NCBI GenBank assembly: GCA_001970955.1
Contig: MPUH01000495.1
Location: forward strand, 1-50,362
Length of the DNA: 50,362 nt
Source of the DNA: Stentor coeruleus
Taxonomy: Eukaryota > Ciliophora > Heterotrichea > Heterotrichida > Stentoridae
Reading direction: 5' to 3'
The translations under genes were made by a program, and so were the position numbers. The notes beneath the pieces were generated by a model, which worked only from the letters and a program-made list of their open reading frames with translations, ran no database searches and was not told where the DNA came from. Shown here piece after piece: positions 39,440 to 47,780 of this stretch (within the stretch, counting starts at the first letter, position 1; the number at the start of each line of letters is the position of its first letter).

Positions 39440-40513
39440 ATGTTGCAGCCATCCCATAGTAGTATATTTAGAAGGAGATTCAATAAAGATAAAAGTGCAT
39501 CACCAATAGGAAGTATAGTTGCTAGTAATGATAAAATACCATTACATAGCGGTTTAAGCCAGTTTACATGTGCGTTTAGTCCGAAATACCATACAAAAGC
39601 TCCAAGTTTTAACCCTGACTTCACATCATTACAAGTTTCTAGTAACTTTTGTGATAACAGTCCTGAGCCAGAGTCTTCAAAATTTGAAGAAGCTTTACAG
39701 TTTCTTTGTTTAAGAGATATAGGGTGTACCAGAAAACAAGCTATTGCATATACGTCTAGAAATGCAAGAAGTAAACAGAATCTTATAAGTACATTACCTA
39801 AAGGTATACGCCAACAATTTAAAACAAAATTGAAAAAAGATAAATTTAAGCCATACAATTATGCTGGTGATGATAAGGATTTTGAATTTGTTTCAAAGGC
39901 TTTGAATGATATAATTGAAAGAAAAGAAGTTGAAATTGATGTTAATAGTCCGAAAATACAGATAGGAAATATGGGTAGGTTGTTTATGAGAAATAGGAGT
40001 GAGACTAAAGTATTTAGTGATGATGGTTTGGGATGGTCGCCAAAGGTTAATGAAAAATGTCATACTAAGCATTTACATTGCCATATATCGCCGATAGTTG
40101 AAAAAAGTCCTTGTAGTGTGATGGATGATGGTACTTTACCAGAAATTTCTCCTTTGGCTAACAGATTTCATAAGTTTATTAATAGAAAGACTTGTAATGA
40201 AGCTTCTTGGACGAAGAAATCGAGTTTTAACTGGAGGATGTCAATGAAAAAAAGTATTAAAAAAACTGAGGAATTAAGTGATGAAGAACCTTTATGTCCT
40301 ATTAAAGATGAAACTAAGCTAAAGGAAAAAATAAAATCAGAGAAGTTTATTAAGAGTAGAGTAAAATCAGAAAAGGATGATAAAAAAATTATAATGAAAA
40401 AACGGTTGATGAGAAAACCTGTAAAGCATCACCGCAAACAATCACAGGAAGTATTAGCTAAAACTAGCAAACTTAAAAAACAGTTGCAGAATGTTTTTAA
40501 TGCTTGTTTATAA
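39440..40513 (+). CDS. basic protein, unknown
   Basis: 357 residues, not recognised. The N-terminus (1-70) is Ser/Pro-rich. A short helical region at about 80-140 contains FCLRDIGCTRKQAIAYTSR and QFKTKLKK. The rest is polar and becomes strongly basic at the C-terminus (KIIMKKRLMRKPVKHHRKQSQ), with a long Lys/Glu/Ser stretch (about 265-330). No membrane segment, signal peptide or zinc motif. Possibly a nuclear or cytoskeleton-associated protein; ciliates have many such lineage-specific proteins. Divergently arranged with the WD40 gene. Stop TAA. Confidence 0.6.
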   Translation: MLQPSHSSIFRRRFNKDKSASPIGSIVASNDKIPLHSGLSQFTCAFSPKYHTKAPSFNPDFTSLQVSSNFCDNSPEPESSKFEEALQFLCLRDIGCTRKQAIAYTSRNARSKQNLISTLPKGIRQQFKTKLKKDKFKPYNYAGDDKDFEFVSKALNDIIERKEVEIDVNSPKIQIGNMGRLFMRNRSETKVFSDDGLGWSPKVNEKCHTKHLHCHISPIVEKSPCSVMDDGTLPEISPLANRFHKFINRKTCNEASWTKKSSFNWRMSMKKSIKKTEELSDEEPLCPIKDETKLKEKIKSEKFIKSRVKSEKDDKKIIMKKRLMRKPVKHHRKQSQEVLAKTSKLKKQLQNVFNACL

Positions 40514-41285
40514 TAATATTTTCTATAGAAGATTATTTATTTGATATAGTGTTTAAGGATTTATCAATAAGTATAGAAGGAAAGTTACTGTTTATTTGTA
40601 GATAAAAATAGATTGATGAATAGTAAATAAGAATTGTGTTGCAAAAAAATAGATAAGATTATGAGTTGATAAAGGTAGAAAGTATTAATTTGATGATTAT
40701 GATATTTTTGAATTATAATAAGATAATAAGATTATTTTTGAATTATTTTTGTGATAAGGGGTATTTACTATAAAATTTATCTGATTTAAAAACATATAGC
40801 CCAATCAAGTATCAATAAAAATAATATTTTTTATCTAATAAACAATTACTATACATCCATCCTCAATCTAATTATTATAATATAAAANTATTTACTATAA
40901 AATTTATCTGATTTAAAAACATATAGCCCAATCAAGTATCAATAAAAATCATATTTTTTATCTAATAAACAATTACTATACATCCATCCTCAATCTAATT
41001 ATTATAATATAAAATACATCATTTCCCTATAAAATCATCATTCCTCATCTTTTTTATAAATTTTACCAAAATCACTTCATCACAGGTCGCTTGAAAAAAT
41101 TCATTATATAAAACCCATCGATAAGTTTTAATAAACTACAATAAAATCATTCACTCTACAGTCTAAATCCTCATATATCAAAAACCAACACACCTCAATC
41201 CCATAAAAGCTTATCTTTCTTTTAAAAATGTAATTTTTCTTCAACAATAAAAAAATCAGGTAAATTTAATCACTACTCAAATATA
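40514..41285. other. intergenic with a contig-overlap repeat
   Basis: 772 bp between + genes. C-poor to about 40770, then G-poor to the next ATG. Contains the join at N 40888. No gene seen. Confidence 0.5.
40762..41014. repeat. 126-bp direct repeat flanking N 40888 (contig join)
   Basis: 40762-40887 and 40889-41014 match except for one A/C difference (AAAATAATATT versus AAAATCATATT). The longest of the joins, again with an apparent allelic difference. Confidence 0.85.
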
Positions 41286-41864
41286 ATGGATCTAATTAAA
41301 AAATACAATGGCCTTCTAAAAAAAAGGCCAGTGCTTACAAGGTCTATTACTGCTTTTTGGATCAGTCTTACAGGAGATTTTGCATGTCAATACCTCGAAA
41401 GTAAACTTGACAATACAAAATTTTCTGAGATCTTCACACTTAAACGGTCATTAAATCTAGCTATATTCGGCTTTGCTGTTGTAACACCAGGTATGCACTT
41501 TTGGTATCAATATTTAGCCAGAACATTCCCAGGGACTGGATTTCGAGCTGTTTCTATGAAATTTATTCTTGATCGTGTTTTAATACCTCCACCTTTGGTT
41601 ATGGGCTTTTTTGTCTCGCAGACTTTAATGAATGGAGGCTCATGGGAAGATGTTAAAAGCCGTGTGCAAAAAAATTACCTCAATGCTTTGCAGATGAATT
41701 TATTAGTTTGGCCAGCGGCTATGATTATAAACTTTAAGTATGTACCTTTAGATTTTCAAGTACTGTTTTCTAATGTTGTAGGGTTCTTTTGGAGTATGTA
41801 TCTTAGTTACGCAATACATAAACACAAGATAAAAGAACTTGAGTTCTTACATCAGACTGACTAG
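41286..41864 (+). CDS. MPV17: Mpv17/PMP22 family membrane protein
   Basis: 192 residues, typical family length (170-210). The N-terminus (YNGLLKKRPVLTRSITAFWISLTGDFACQYLE) matches the opening of Mpv17, as do FGFAVVTPGMHFWYQYL, KFILDRVLIPPPLVMGFF and the signature near the C-terminus, NLLVWPAAMIINFKYVPLDFQVLFSNVVGFFWSMYLS (about 137-173; family WPxxQxxNFxxVPxxxRVxxxNxxxxxWxxxLS). Four hydrophobic segments are visible. Members form channels in inner mitochondrial or peroxisomal membranes. Only 35 nt separate its TAG from the next ATG on the same strand. Confidence 0.92.
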   Translation: MDLIKKYNGLLKKRPVLTRSITAFWISLTGDFACQYLESKLDNTKFSEIFTLKRSLNLAIFGFAVVTPGMHFWYQYLARTFPGTGFRAVSMKFILDRVLIPPPLVMGFFVSQTLMNGGSWEDVKSRVQKNYLNALQMNLLVWPAAMIINFKYVPLDFQVLFSNVVGFFWSMYLSYAIHKHKIKELEFLHQTD

Positions 41865-41899
41865 TTAGATTTAAGTTTAGCAATTTTATTAAAGTATAA

Positions 41900-42256
41900 A
41901 TGTTTAATGAGCTTAACCAAGAATATGTCCAAAGACGGGCTGAGTTGAAAATCTTAATTGGCACAGCTAAGAAAAAGCTCAATGAATCTTCTACCGTATT
42001 AAACAATAACATCACGAAATCTTTGAATTCCCAAGTCGAAATCCTTCATGAAAACCAGAAAAAAATCGACAACCAATGCAAAATACTAAAGACAGAGTCT
42101 GATAAATTGACTTCTCAAGGTCAAAACTGGATGAAAATGTATACAAATTTAAACAATTCGTTTAAGCAATTAGGGGATATTGTCAACTGGGCTTCAGTTT
42201 TGGAACAGGAAATGTCTGAAGTATCATCCGCAGTAACAAAATTAGTTTCTAAGTAG
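41900..42256 (+). CDS. BLOC1S1: BLOC-1 subunit 1 (GCN5L1) homologue
   Basis: 118 residues, all helical. The C-terminal half matches BLOC1S1: QVEILHENQKKIDNQCKILKTESDKLTSQGQNWMKMYTNLNNSFKQLGDIVNWASVLEQEM follows the family pattern NQRKLDxExKTLQxQxxxFxKQTxQWxxMVExFNxALKEIGDVENWARSIExDM. BLOC1S1 is shared by BLOC-1 and BORC, complexes that position and sort lysosome-related organelles; in animals it also affects mitochondrial acetylation. The frame follows Mpv17 after 35 nt and ends (TAG) 29 nt before the 3' end of the convergent large gene. Confidence 0.85.
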   Translation: MFNELNQEYVQRRAELKILIGTAKKKLNESSTVLNNNITKSLNSQVEILHENQKKIDNQCKILKTESDKLTSQGQNWMKMYTNLNNSFKQLGDIVNWASVLEQEMSEVSSAVTKLVSK

Positions 42257-42285
42257 TTTAAAATACTTTATGACTATAATAATTA

Positions 42286-45200
42286 TCAACAATTAAAAAA
42301 CTCAGAATCTACTCTTTTAAGTTCGCTTTCATATAACCTCCAAGCAAGCAAACTATGATAAGGTTCTTTTTCATTGATCCCAATTGCAATATTCTGTATT
42401 CGGTCTTTAAATAAATTCCCGTCTAATGTTTTGTACTTTTTACCATTAGGCCCAATATTGTTTGCTATTTGCTCACAGTATGATTTCCAAGTTTGTATTT
42501 CTTCAATGACCGTATCTCTATTTAAACCTTCTGGTATTGGACAAAATGATGTGACTTGGGAGATTCTTAGGAGGTTAAATTCAACACATTTAGTGCTTAC
42601 TTCGTGGAGACTTATAATTTCTTTACCGTCTAGTTCTTTGTAAAGTTTATCAAAGTTAACTTTTTTACTGTTTTCACCTTTGGTTTCTTCTTCAGAAAAA
42701 TCTAGCCTATCAGGAGATATATGCCGTATTGCGATCAATAATTCGTAACATCCAAGGTATTCATCACAATTAAATGCAGTAAAAATCTGAACTAATCCAT
42801 CTTCGATCATCCTTTGATATATTTCATACTGCTCAATAATAATCTCAAGTATTAATTCCAATTCCACTAGTCCTCCAGGATTAATCCCTTTGCCATCTAC
42901 CTCACTAGCATTTTGCACTTGTTGTAAAATATCATTTAATGTCCCTTTATCCATTATCCATTCAAGTTTTTCTTTAATACATTCCAATCCTCTAATAGTA
43001 GGGAACATCTGTTTATCAGCAATTTCATCAAAAACCAAAACAACACCCAATTTCATATTAAGCATAACTTGCAAAGAACTCAAATAATACACAAAACTAA
43101 CTCTCGAGTAATTGTCCATACTAACATAGCTCGCACATCCTAAAAACTTAAAAAAAACTTTAACCCTTTTAAAACTTGAATAGCTAAAAACCGAAGCTAC
43201 AAACTCTAAAAATCTTTTTTCACTCACAGCTTTAAGTCCATATTTCTGTATAAAATCATCATAAACTTGTTCAGCCAAGCATTCAATTTTATCCCCATTT
43301 TTGATTTTACTAAGGCAGTTCATATAAATATTCCCAATCATTTTATTAACAATTTTCCTACTCAAAGTAGACTTAGAAAGTATAAACTCTTTACTCTTAT
43401 GAAAAAACTTTGCCAATAAATTACTAGCAGGTTGATGTTTTTTCTGATTAGAAACAGGTTTAGAGAATTGAAACTGTATAATTTTCGTTAAATCCTTAGC
43501 TTTTTTTTTCAATAAAATAGTCCGTATAGATAATGCTCGTGTAAAACCTCCTAATGAAGAAATACTTTCACGATTCAAAGGAGATTTCATTCCATTTTCA
43601 ATTCCTTCATCCCCTGAAAAACTACTATCTTTATCTTCTTCGAATTTACTAAAATCATTTTCTTCAATACCTAAAATTTCTCCTTCTCTTATCCCATCTC
43701 TTCTTCCTTTTTCAAATCCTGAACTATATCCTGTTTTCCATGAATAATAATCACAACCTGGAGGTATTAAAAATTCTTCACTAACATCACTATCATCTTG
43801 TAAGGTTCCTTGGAATAATATTTGTTGTGAAGTGTTTGGATAATCAGCATCTTTGTTTGAAGATAAAAAAGATTGATTACTTGATGCCATTTTTAAAGCA
43901 CTACTGGCTATACCAATTTTTAATCTGTCCATAGACATGGTTGATGACCCTTTTCGTAAATTTATCATGATTTCAGCTAGTTTATCGCTTTTTTCTTTGA
44001 GTTTGAGTTTTAAGTCTTCGATTGTTGATTGAAGTTCTTGTTGCTTTTTGTTTTGAAGCTTGGGTTGAGGGTCTTTTAGTAGTTTTTTAGCTAGGATGCT
44101 AAGTTTTTGTGGACGCTTTTTTGGTTTCTTGGTCGTCACTGGGGTTTTGGAAGATGTTTTCGACCCTAGGTCAGGAAAGTTTTTTATGTCTTCAATTTTG
44201 GAACTCCTCCTGCTTTCTTCTGAGAACTCCCCTTCAGAAACTGTGTCTATATCGTTTTCTTTTTGGGTTTCTATTAAATTAATTCTCAGTTTTGGTTTTA
44301 TTGTAATTTTTTCTGTTATTGAGATTTCTAGTTTTACTTTTTCATGCTCTTTATCAGTCTTTTTATTATTTTTTTTAGTAGGATTATGGTTTTTATCTTT
44401 TTCATGTTTATCAAATAAGTCATTTTCTTCATTTCCCTCTATTATTTTATCATCTTCTTGTATATCCTCAACAACATCCTCATTATCCTTAATACCCAAT
44501 TCTTCTTTTACATAAAGTTTATTATCATCCTCAAATGATGTTTGAAAATTCTCAGTTTGGCAGTCAATTTCTTTATACTCTTTAACTAACAAGATATTTT
44601 TAGCATTTTTCCCTATAAACTCATCACTTTGTGTATCAAAAAGCCCATTAGTTTCCATAGTCGATAATATCGGGTCATCGCTATTTGGTAAAACATCAGG
44701 ACTTTTCATAAGTTCTTGTGCCTGCTTCAATAAATTTTCTTCATTTGTTTTACTTTCTTCCATATTTTCTATAGAAGTCAAAGATAATATCTCAGATATC
44801 TTCGGTACTTGTAAATCCTGTTCTGTTTTACATAAATTTTTCCCTATATTGCTTTGGTTTTCTAAGGTTTCTACTAAAAGTTCTTCTGATTCTGTAGGTT
44901 TATTTATATACTGAGCTTGAAACTCTAGTATTTCGTTATTAATAAAATCTTTTGCATCAAATTGTTGTTGACGATCTTCGATTTCATTTTCAGCTTCTTC
45001 GATTATTGGGTCGTTTTGATTCCAGTTTGCTATTGCCACAACTTGTGAAGTTTTTTTCTCTTGTTTAAAATTTTTTTTTAGATTCATCAATAAGGCAAGA
45101 TGTTTATTTCGCCAGATCCTTTCTTCATCAATATGTTTTTTAACAAAATCATTATAGCGGATTTTGAGGGTTTTGATATCTTCAATATACTTTTCTTTTT

Positions 45201-45981
45201 CTCCTTTGAGGGCTTCGAAAATTTTGTGGTAGTTTTTGAGTTTTTCTTCAAGATCTTGGATGTTTTTCTTGAACTTGCCTCTTAAATCTATCAAAACCTT
45301 ATGATTCTGTGCTTTTAAATTCTTCATCTCATTACTAACCTCTTCATTTTTACGTTTATACATCTCTGGTTGATAAGCTAAAATAGTCTGTAATAACTCC
45401 CCTCTCTCAAAACATTGTACTGTAACTTGCCTTACCAACTCCCTAGCACAAACTTCATAAATCAACATTAAATTATCAATATCTTTATCTTTATAAGTAT
45501 CAAGCATAATATGAAACCATGTACATAATTCTTTTATATCTTGTCTTCCAGTTGGATTTCCTAACATATTTCTTAATATATTCTCAGGTGACCCAATATC
45601 ATTATTCTTTCGATTACCATTAAAACTATCTGAAGTTGTTATCCTTCTAGACTGATGCGTATTTTCTAGACTAGGAAGTTCATGTTTAATTTTTTTAAGT
45701 TCTTCAATGTTTAATGGAAATATTGGTAAAGATATTGGGATTGGCATGATTTTATCTTGAATATGTGAAATATCTCTTGTAAAAGGGTTTTGATTTAGTT
45801 TTTCAGCTGATTTTTTTGTGTCTCCCTGAAGAAGTAAACGCAAATCGTAGGTTTTTAATGAACCTTCGCTTGTGGATATACGTTGGGGAGGGGGACGGAT
45901 TGATTTTCTTTTGGGCATTTCTATACGCTCGCTATCGATTATGTTTCGGATTTGTTTGCGTAAATTAGCGTTTTTGCTCAT
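42286..45981 (-). CDS. large coiled-coil protein with axonemal dynein light chain-like region
   Basis: 1231 residues. At about 145-300 a region resembles the Ax_dynein_light domain of p28/DNALI1 and AXDND1: ELCTWFHIML, then IYEVCARELVRQVTVQCFERGELLQTI and a long coiled coil (family YxELxRQVTxxCxERGxLLxxxRxE). The central part (about 310-830) is acidic and disordered with coiled coils (about 660-710). The C-terminal third (about 860-1231) is helical and globular, unrecognised (EKRFLEFVASVFSYSSFKRVKVF, LELILEIIIEQYEIYQRMI). A ciliary or axonemal role is inferred from the light chain-like region. Codon skew alternates C-rich and G-rich blocks several times along the gene. Stop is TGA followed at once by TAA. 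The start ATG 45981 gives a basic N-terminus (MSKNANLRKQIRN). Confidence 0.6.
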   Translation of the reverse strand: MSKNANLRKQIRNIIDSERIEMPKRKSIRPPPQRISTSEGSLKTYDLRLLLQGDTKKSAEKLNQNPFTRDISHIQDKIMPIPISLPIFPLNIEELKKIKHELPSLENTHQSRRITTSDSFNGNRKNNDIGSPENILRNMLGNPTGRQDIKELCTWFHIMLDTYKDKDIDNLMLIYEVCARELVRQVTVQCFERGELLQTILAYQPEMYKRKNEEVSNEMKNLKAQNHKVLIDLRGKFKKNIQDLEEKLKNYHKIFEALKGEKEKYIEDIKTLKIRYNDFVKKHIDEERIWRNKHLALLMNLKKNFKQEKKTSQVVAIANWNQNDPIIEEAENEIEDRQQQFDAKDFINNEILEFQAQYINKPTESEELLVETLENQSNIGKNLCKTEQDLQVPKISEILSLTSIENMEESKTNEENLLKQAQELMKSPDVLPNSDDPILSTMETNGLFDTQSDEFIGKNAKNILLVKEYKEIDCQTENFQTSFEDDNKLYVKEELGIKDNEDVVEDIQEDDKIIEGNEENDLFDKHEKDKNHNPTKKNNKKTDKEHEKVKLEISITEKITIKPKLRINLIETQKENDIDTVSEGEFSEESRRSSKIEDIKNFPDLGSKTSSKTPVTTKKPKKRPQKLSILAKKLLKDPQPKLQNKKQQELQSTIEDLKLKLKEKSDKLAEIMINLRKGSSTMSMDRLKIGIASSALKMASSNQSFLSSNKDADYPNTSQQILFQGTLQDDSDVSEEFLIPPGCDYYSWKTGYSSGFEKGRRDGIREGEILGIEENDFSKFEEDKDSSFSGDEGIENGMKSPLNRESISSLGGFTRALSIRTILLKKKAKDLTKIIQFQFSKPVSNQKKHQPASNLLAKFFHKSKEFILSKSTLSRKIVNKMIGNIYMNCLSKIKNGDKIECLAEQVYDDFIQKYGLKAVSEKRFLEFVASVFSYSSFKRVKVFFKFLGCASYVSMDNYSRVSFVYYLSSLQVMLNMKLGVVLVFDEIADKQMFPTIRGLECIKEKLEWIMDKGTLNDILQQVQNASEVDGKGINPGGLVELELILEIIIEQYEIYQRMIEDGLVQIFTAFNCDEYLGCYELLIAIRHISPDRLDFSEEETKGENSKKVNFDKLYKELDGKEIISLHEVSTKCVEFNLLRISQVTSFCPIPEGLNRDTVIEEIQTWKSYCEQIANNIGPNGKKYKTLDGNLFKDRIQNIAIGINEKEPYHSLLAWRLYESELKRVDSEFFNC

Positions 45982-46668
45982 AGGATTAATGTTTTTATTG
46001 TAACAGGATAAGATGGGAAAGATTAGGTTTTAGAAAAGTTTTAGATGGATGCTAGGAATTAAAGGGTTTTAGGAAGGGTTTAAGGTTAAAAGTTAGTGTT
46101 AAATTTGGGAGATTAGGATTTTGGGATTTTTTAAGGTTTCATGTTTTATATGAAAAAGTGTAAAGGTGCTTAGAAATAAGGTAGTTATTATGTAAGAAAG
46201 TGCAGGGAAATTCATAGATGCTTGGAAAATAAGATTTTGGGAATTTTATATTGTAGTTTATAGTGAAAAAATTATTAGGATATTGATAAATTTGAGTATA
46301 TGCTAATTATAGTTTCTGTATTTGGAACTTTGAAACAAATTGTAGTTTATAATATTAAGATATATTTTTATATGCGAAACATGGCTAGGTTTGTAATTTT
46401 AAAGGATTTATCATTACTTGTAAAGTGATTTTATAACCAATTTCTTATTCGATAAAATTGTGTTTAGATTATTAATAATATCAATCACTTATTTATAAAT
46501 TTAATCTTACTAATTAATATTTGTAGTGACCACTGGATGGAAAAGGTTATTATTTGCGAAAATATAAATCAACAACAAAAAAAGTAAATAAATAAGAAAT
46601 ATTTGGTTTTTAGGTATTTTGAAGAATAGGTAAAACTGATTAGGAGGACATAATTTTTTTCTTTAAGT

Positions 46669-46765
46669 TCGGAAGATTTTGGTGCATTTTTAAATAAAAA
46701 AAGTATTAAAATTTTCCGATTATTATATTCGGACAAGACTTTGATTATAAAATTTTTGTCCGAAT
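46669..46765 (+). ncRNA. candidate structured RNA, two adjacent hairpins
   Basis: Hairpin 1: TCGGAAGATTTTGGTGC (46669-46685) pairs with GTATTAAAATTTTCCGA (46703-46719), 17 pairs of which four are G-U on the + strand; the loop can pair further. Hairpin 2: ATTCGGACAA (46727-46736) pairs perfectly with TTGTCCGAAT (46756-46765) with a 19-nt loop. A 7-nt hinge joins them. The G-U pairs exist only in a + strand RNA (they would be A-C mismatches on the other strand), which suggests + transcription. It is not recognised as a known RNA family; a DNA palindrome or transcript end is also possible. Confidence 0.35.
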
Positions 46766-46887
46766 ACAGATAATTGGCACTTAATATATTACCTTTTATA
46801 TATTTTTTTAATGAAAAGATTATAAAGATTTGATTTTCTGTATGATAAGATGTAATTTTATTTTTTAAAATATTAATGATTGCTTAG

Positions 46888-47020
46888 AGAAAAAATGAAA
46901 TGGGTGTTAGATATTTCGAAGAGTTTCAATTTTTTTTAAGGGAAGTTTTAAATNAGAAAAAATGAAATGGGTGTTAGATATTTCGAAGAGTTTCAATTTT
47001 TTTTAAGGGAAGTTTTAAAT
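46888..47020. repeat. 66-bp direct repeat flanking N 46954 (contig join)
   Basis: 46888-46953 and 46955-47020 are identical and touch the N. Contig overlap. Confidence 0.85.
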
Positions 47021-47780
47021 TGATAAGTGTTATAACACTTTTATTTATATTAAGGTTTATGGATATGAAAAATATATAGTGTATGCTATAAATTTTGAAA
47101 CTTGCTGAGCTTTTGTGTGAAATAAATTTGATAAGGGTAACTAGAAATTTAGATATTTTTGAATTGTAGTTTTTATAAAAGAAATTTGAAATCCTCTAAT
47201 TTCTAATCTTAGGTTCACTTAGTATAAAAGGATTAATATTTATATGAAGTAGATTTTTGATAGTAAGATGATAAGATATAGAGAGAAAAAAAATACTATT
47301 ATTATAGATTTTAACTAAATAATCAGATAAGAATTAGATTTAAGCACTTATATTAAACTTGTTGTATTAAATAATAAATAAAAATACACAGAATATTAGT
47401 AATATAACTAATAAATTTTAGTTTTTAAATGAAATTACTAAAATAAACAGTCTATAAATCATTATTATCTGTTTTATCATAAAAATTAATAAAAACAGCA
47501 TTTTGATTCTGATATTATTTTATATTCTAATTTAGTACACACTTTAGTCCTATTTAATATCCTTCCCACTCAACTTTAATCATAAAAACTGCTCAATATT
47601 TTTATATACAGATAAATATTTTATTATATCATTTTACAATCTACACATAATATTTTATCTTTTAAAATATGTAACTCTATAATCTTCCTGTCTTAAAAAC
47701 CATAAGACTTATTTAAGAATATTATTTTCGTTATTACTTAATCAATATAATGCTTAATAATATAAATATTAATTTTCAAT

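Larger units (their letters stand above)
45982..47780. other. long intergenic region with stem-loops
   Basis: 1.8 kb between divergent genes with no coding frame. C-poor to about 46430, roughly neutral to about 46530, C-poor again from about 46780 to 47330, then G-poor. The two stem-loops at 46669-46765 fall at the point where a separate + transcription unit would be expected. Also holds the join at N 46954. Confidence 0.5.

Noticed and set aside
39424..39858. N-terminal extension of the WD40 frame to 39858
   Set aside because: It overlaps the divergent + gene and reads as its hydrophobic shadow. MASDEEF at 39423 is a typical start followed by an acidic N-terminus.
46669..46768. H/ACA snoRNA at the double hairpin, given ACA right after hairpin 2
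   Set aside because: The stems lack the internal loops needed for guide pairing, and the hinge has no ANANNA box.
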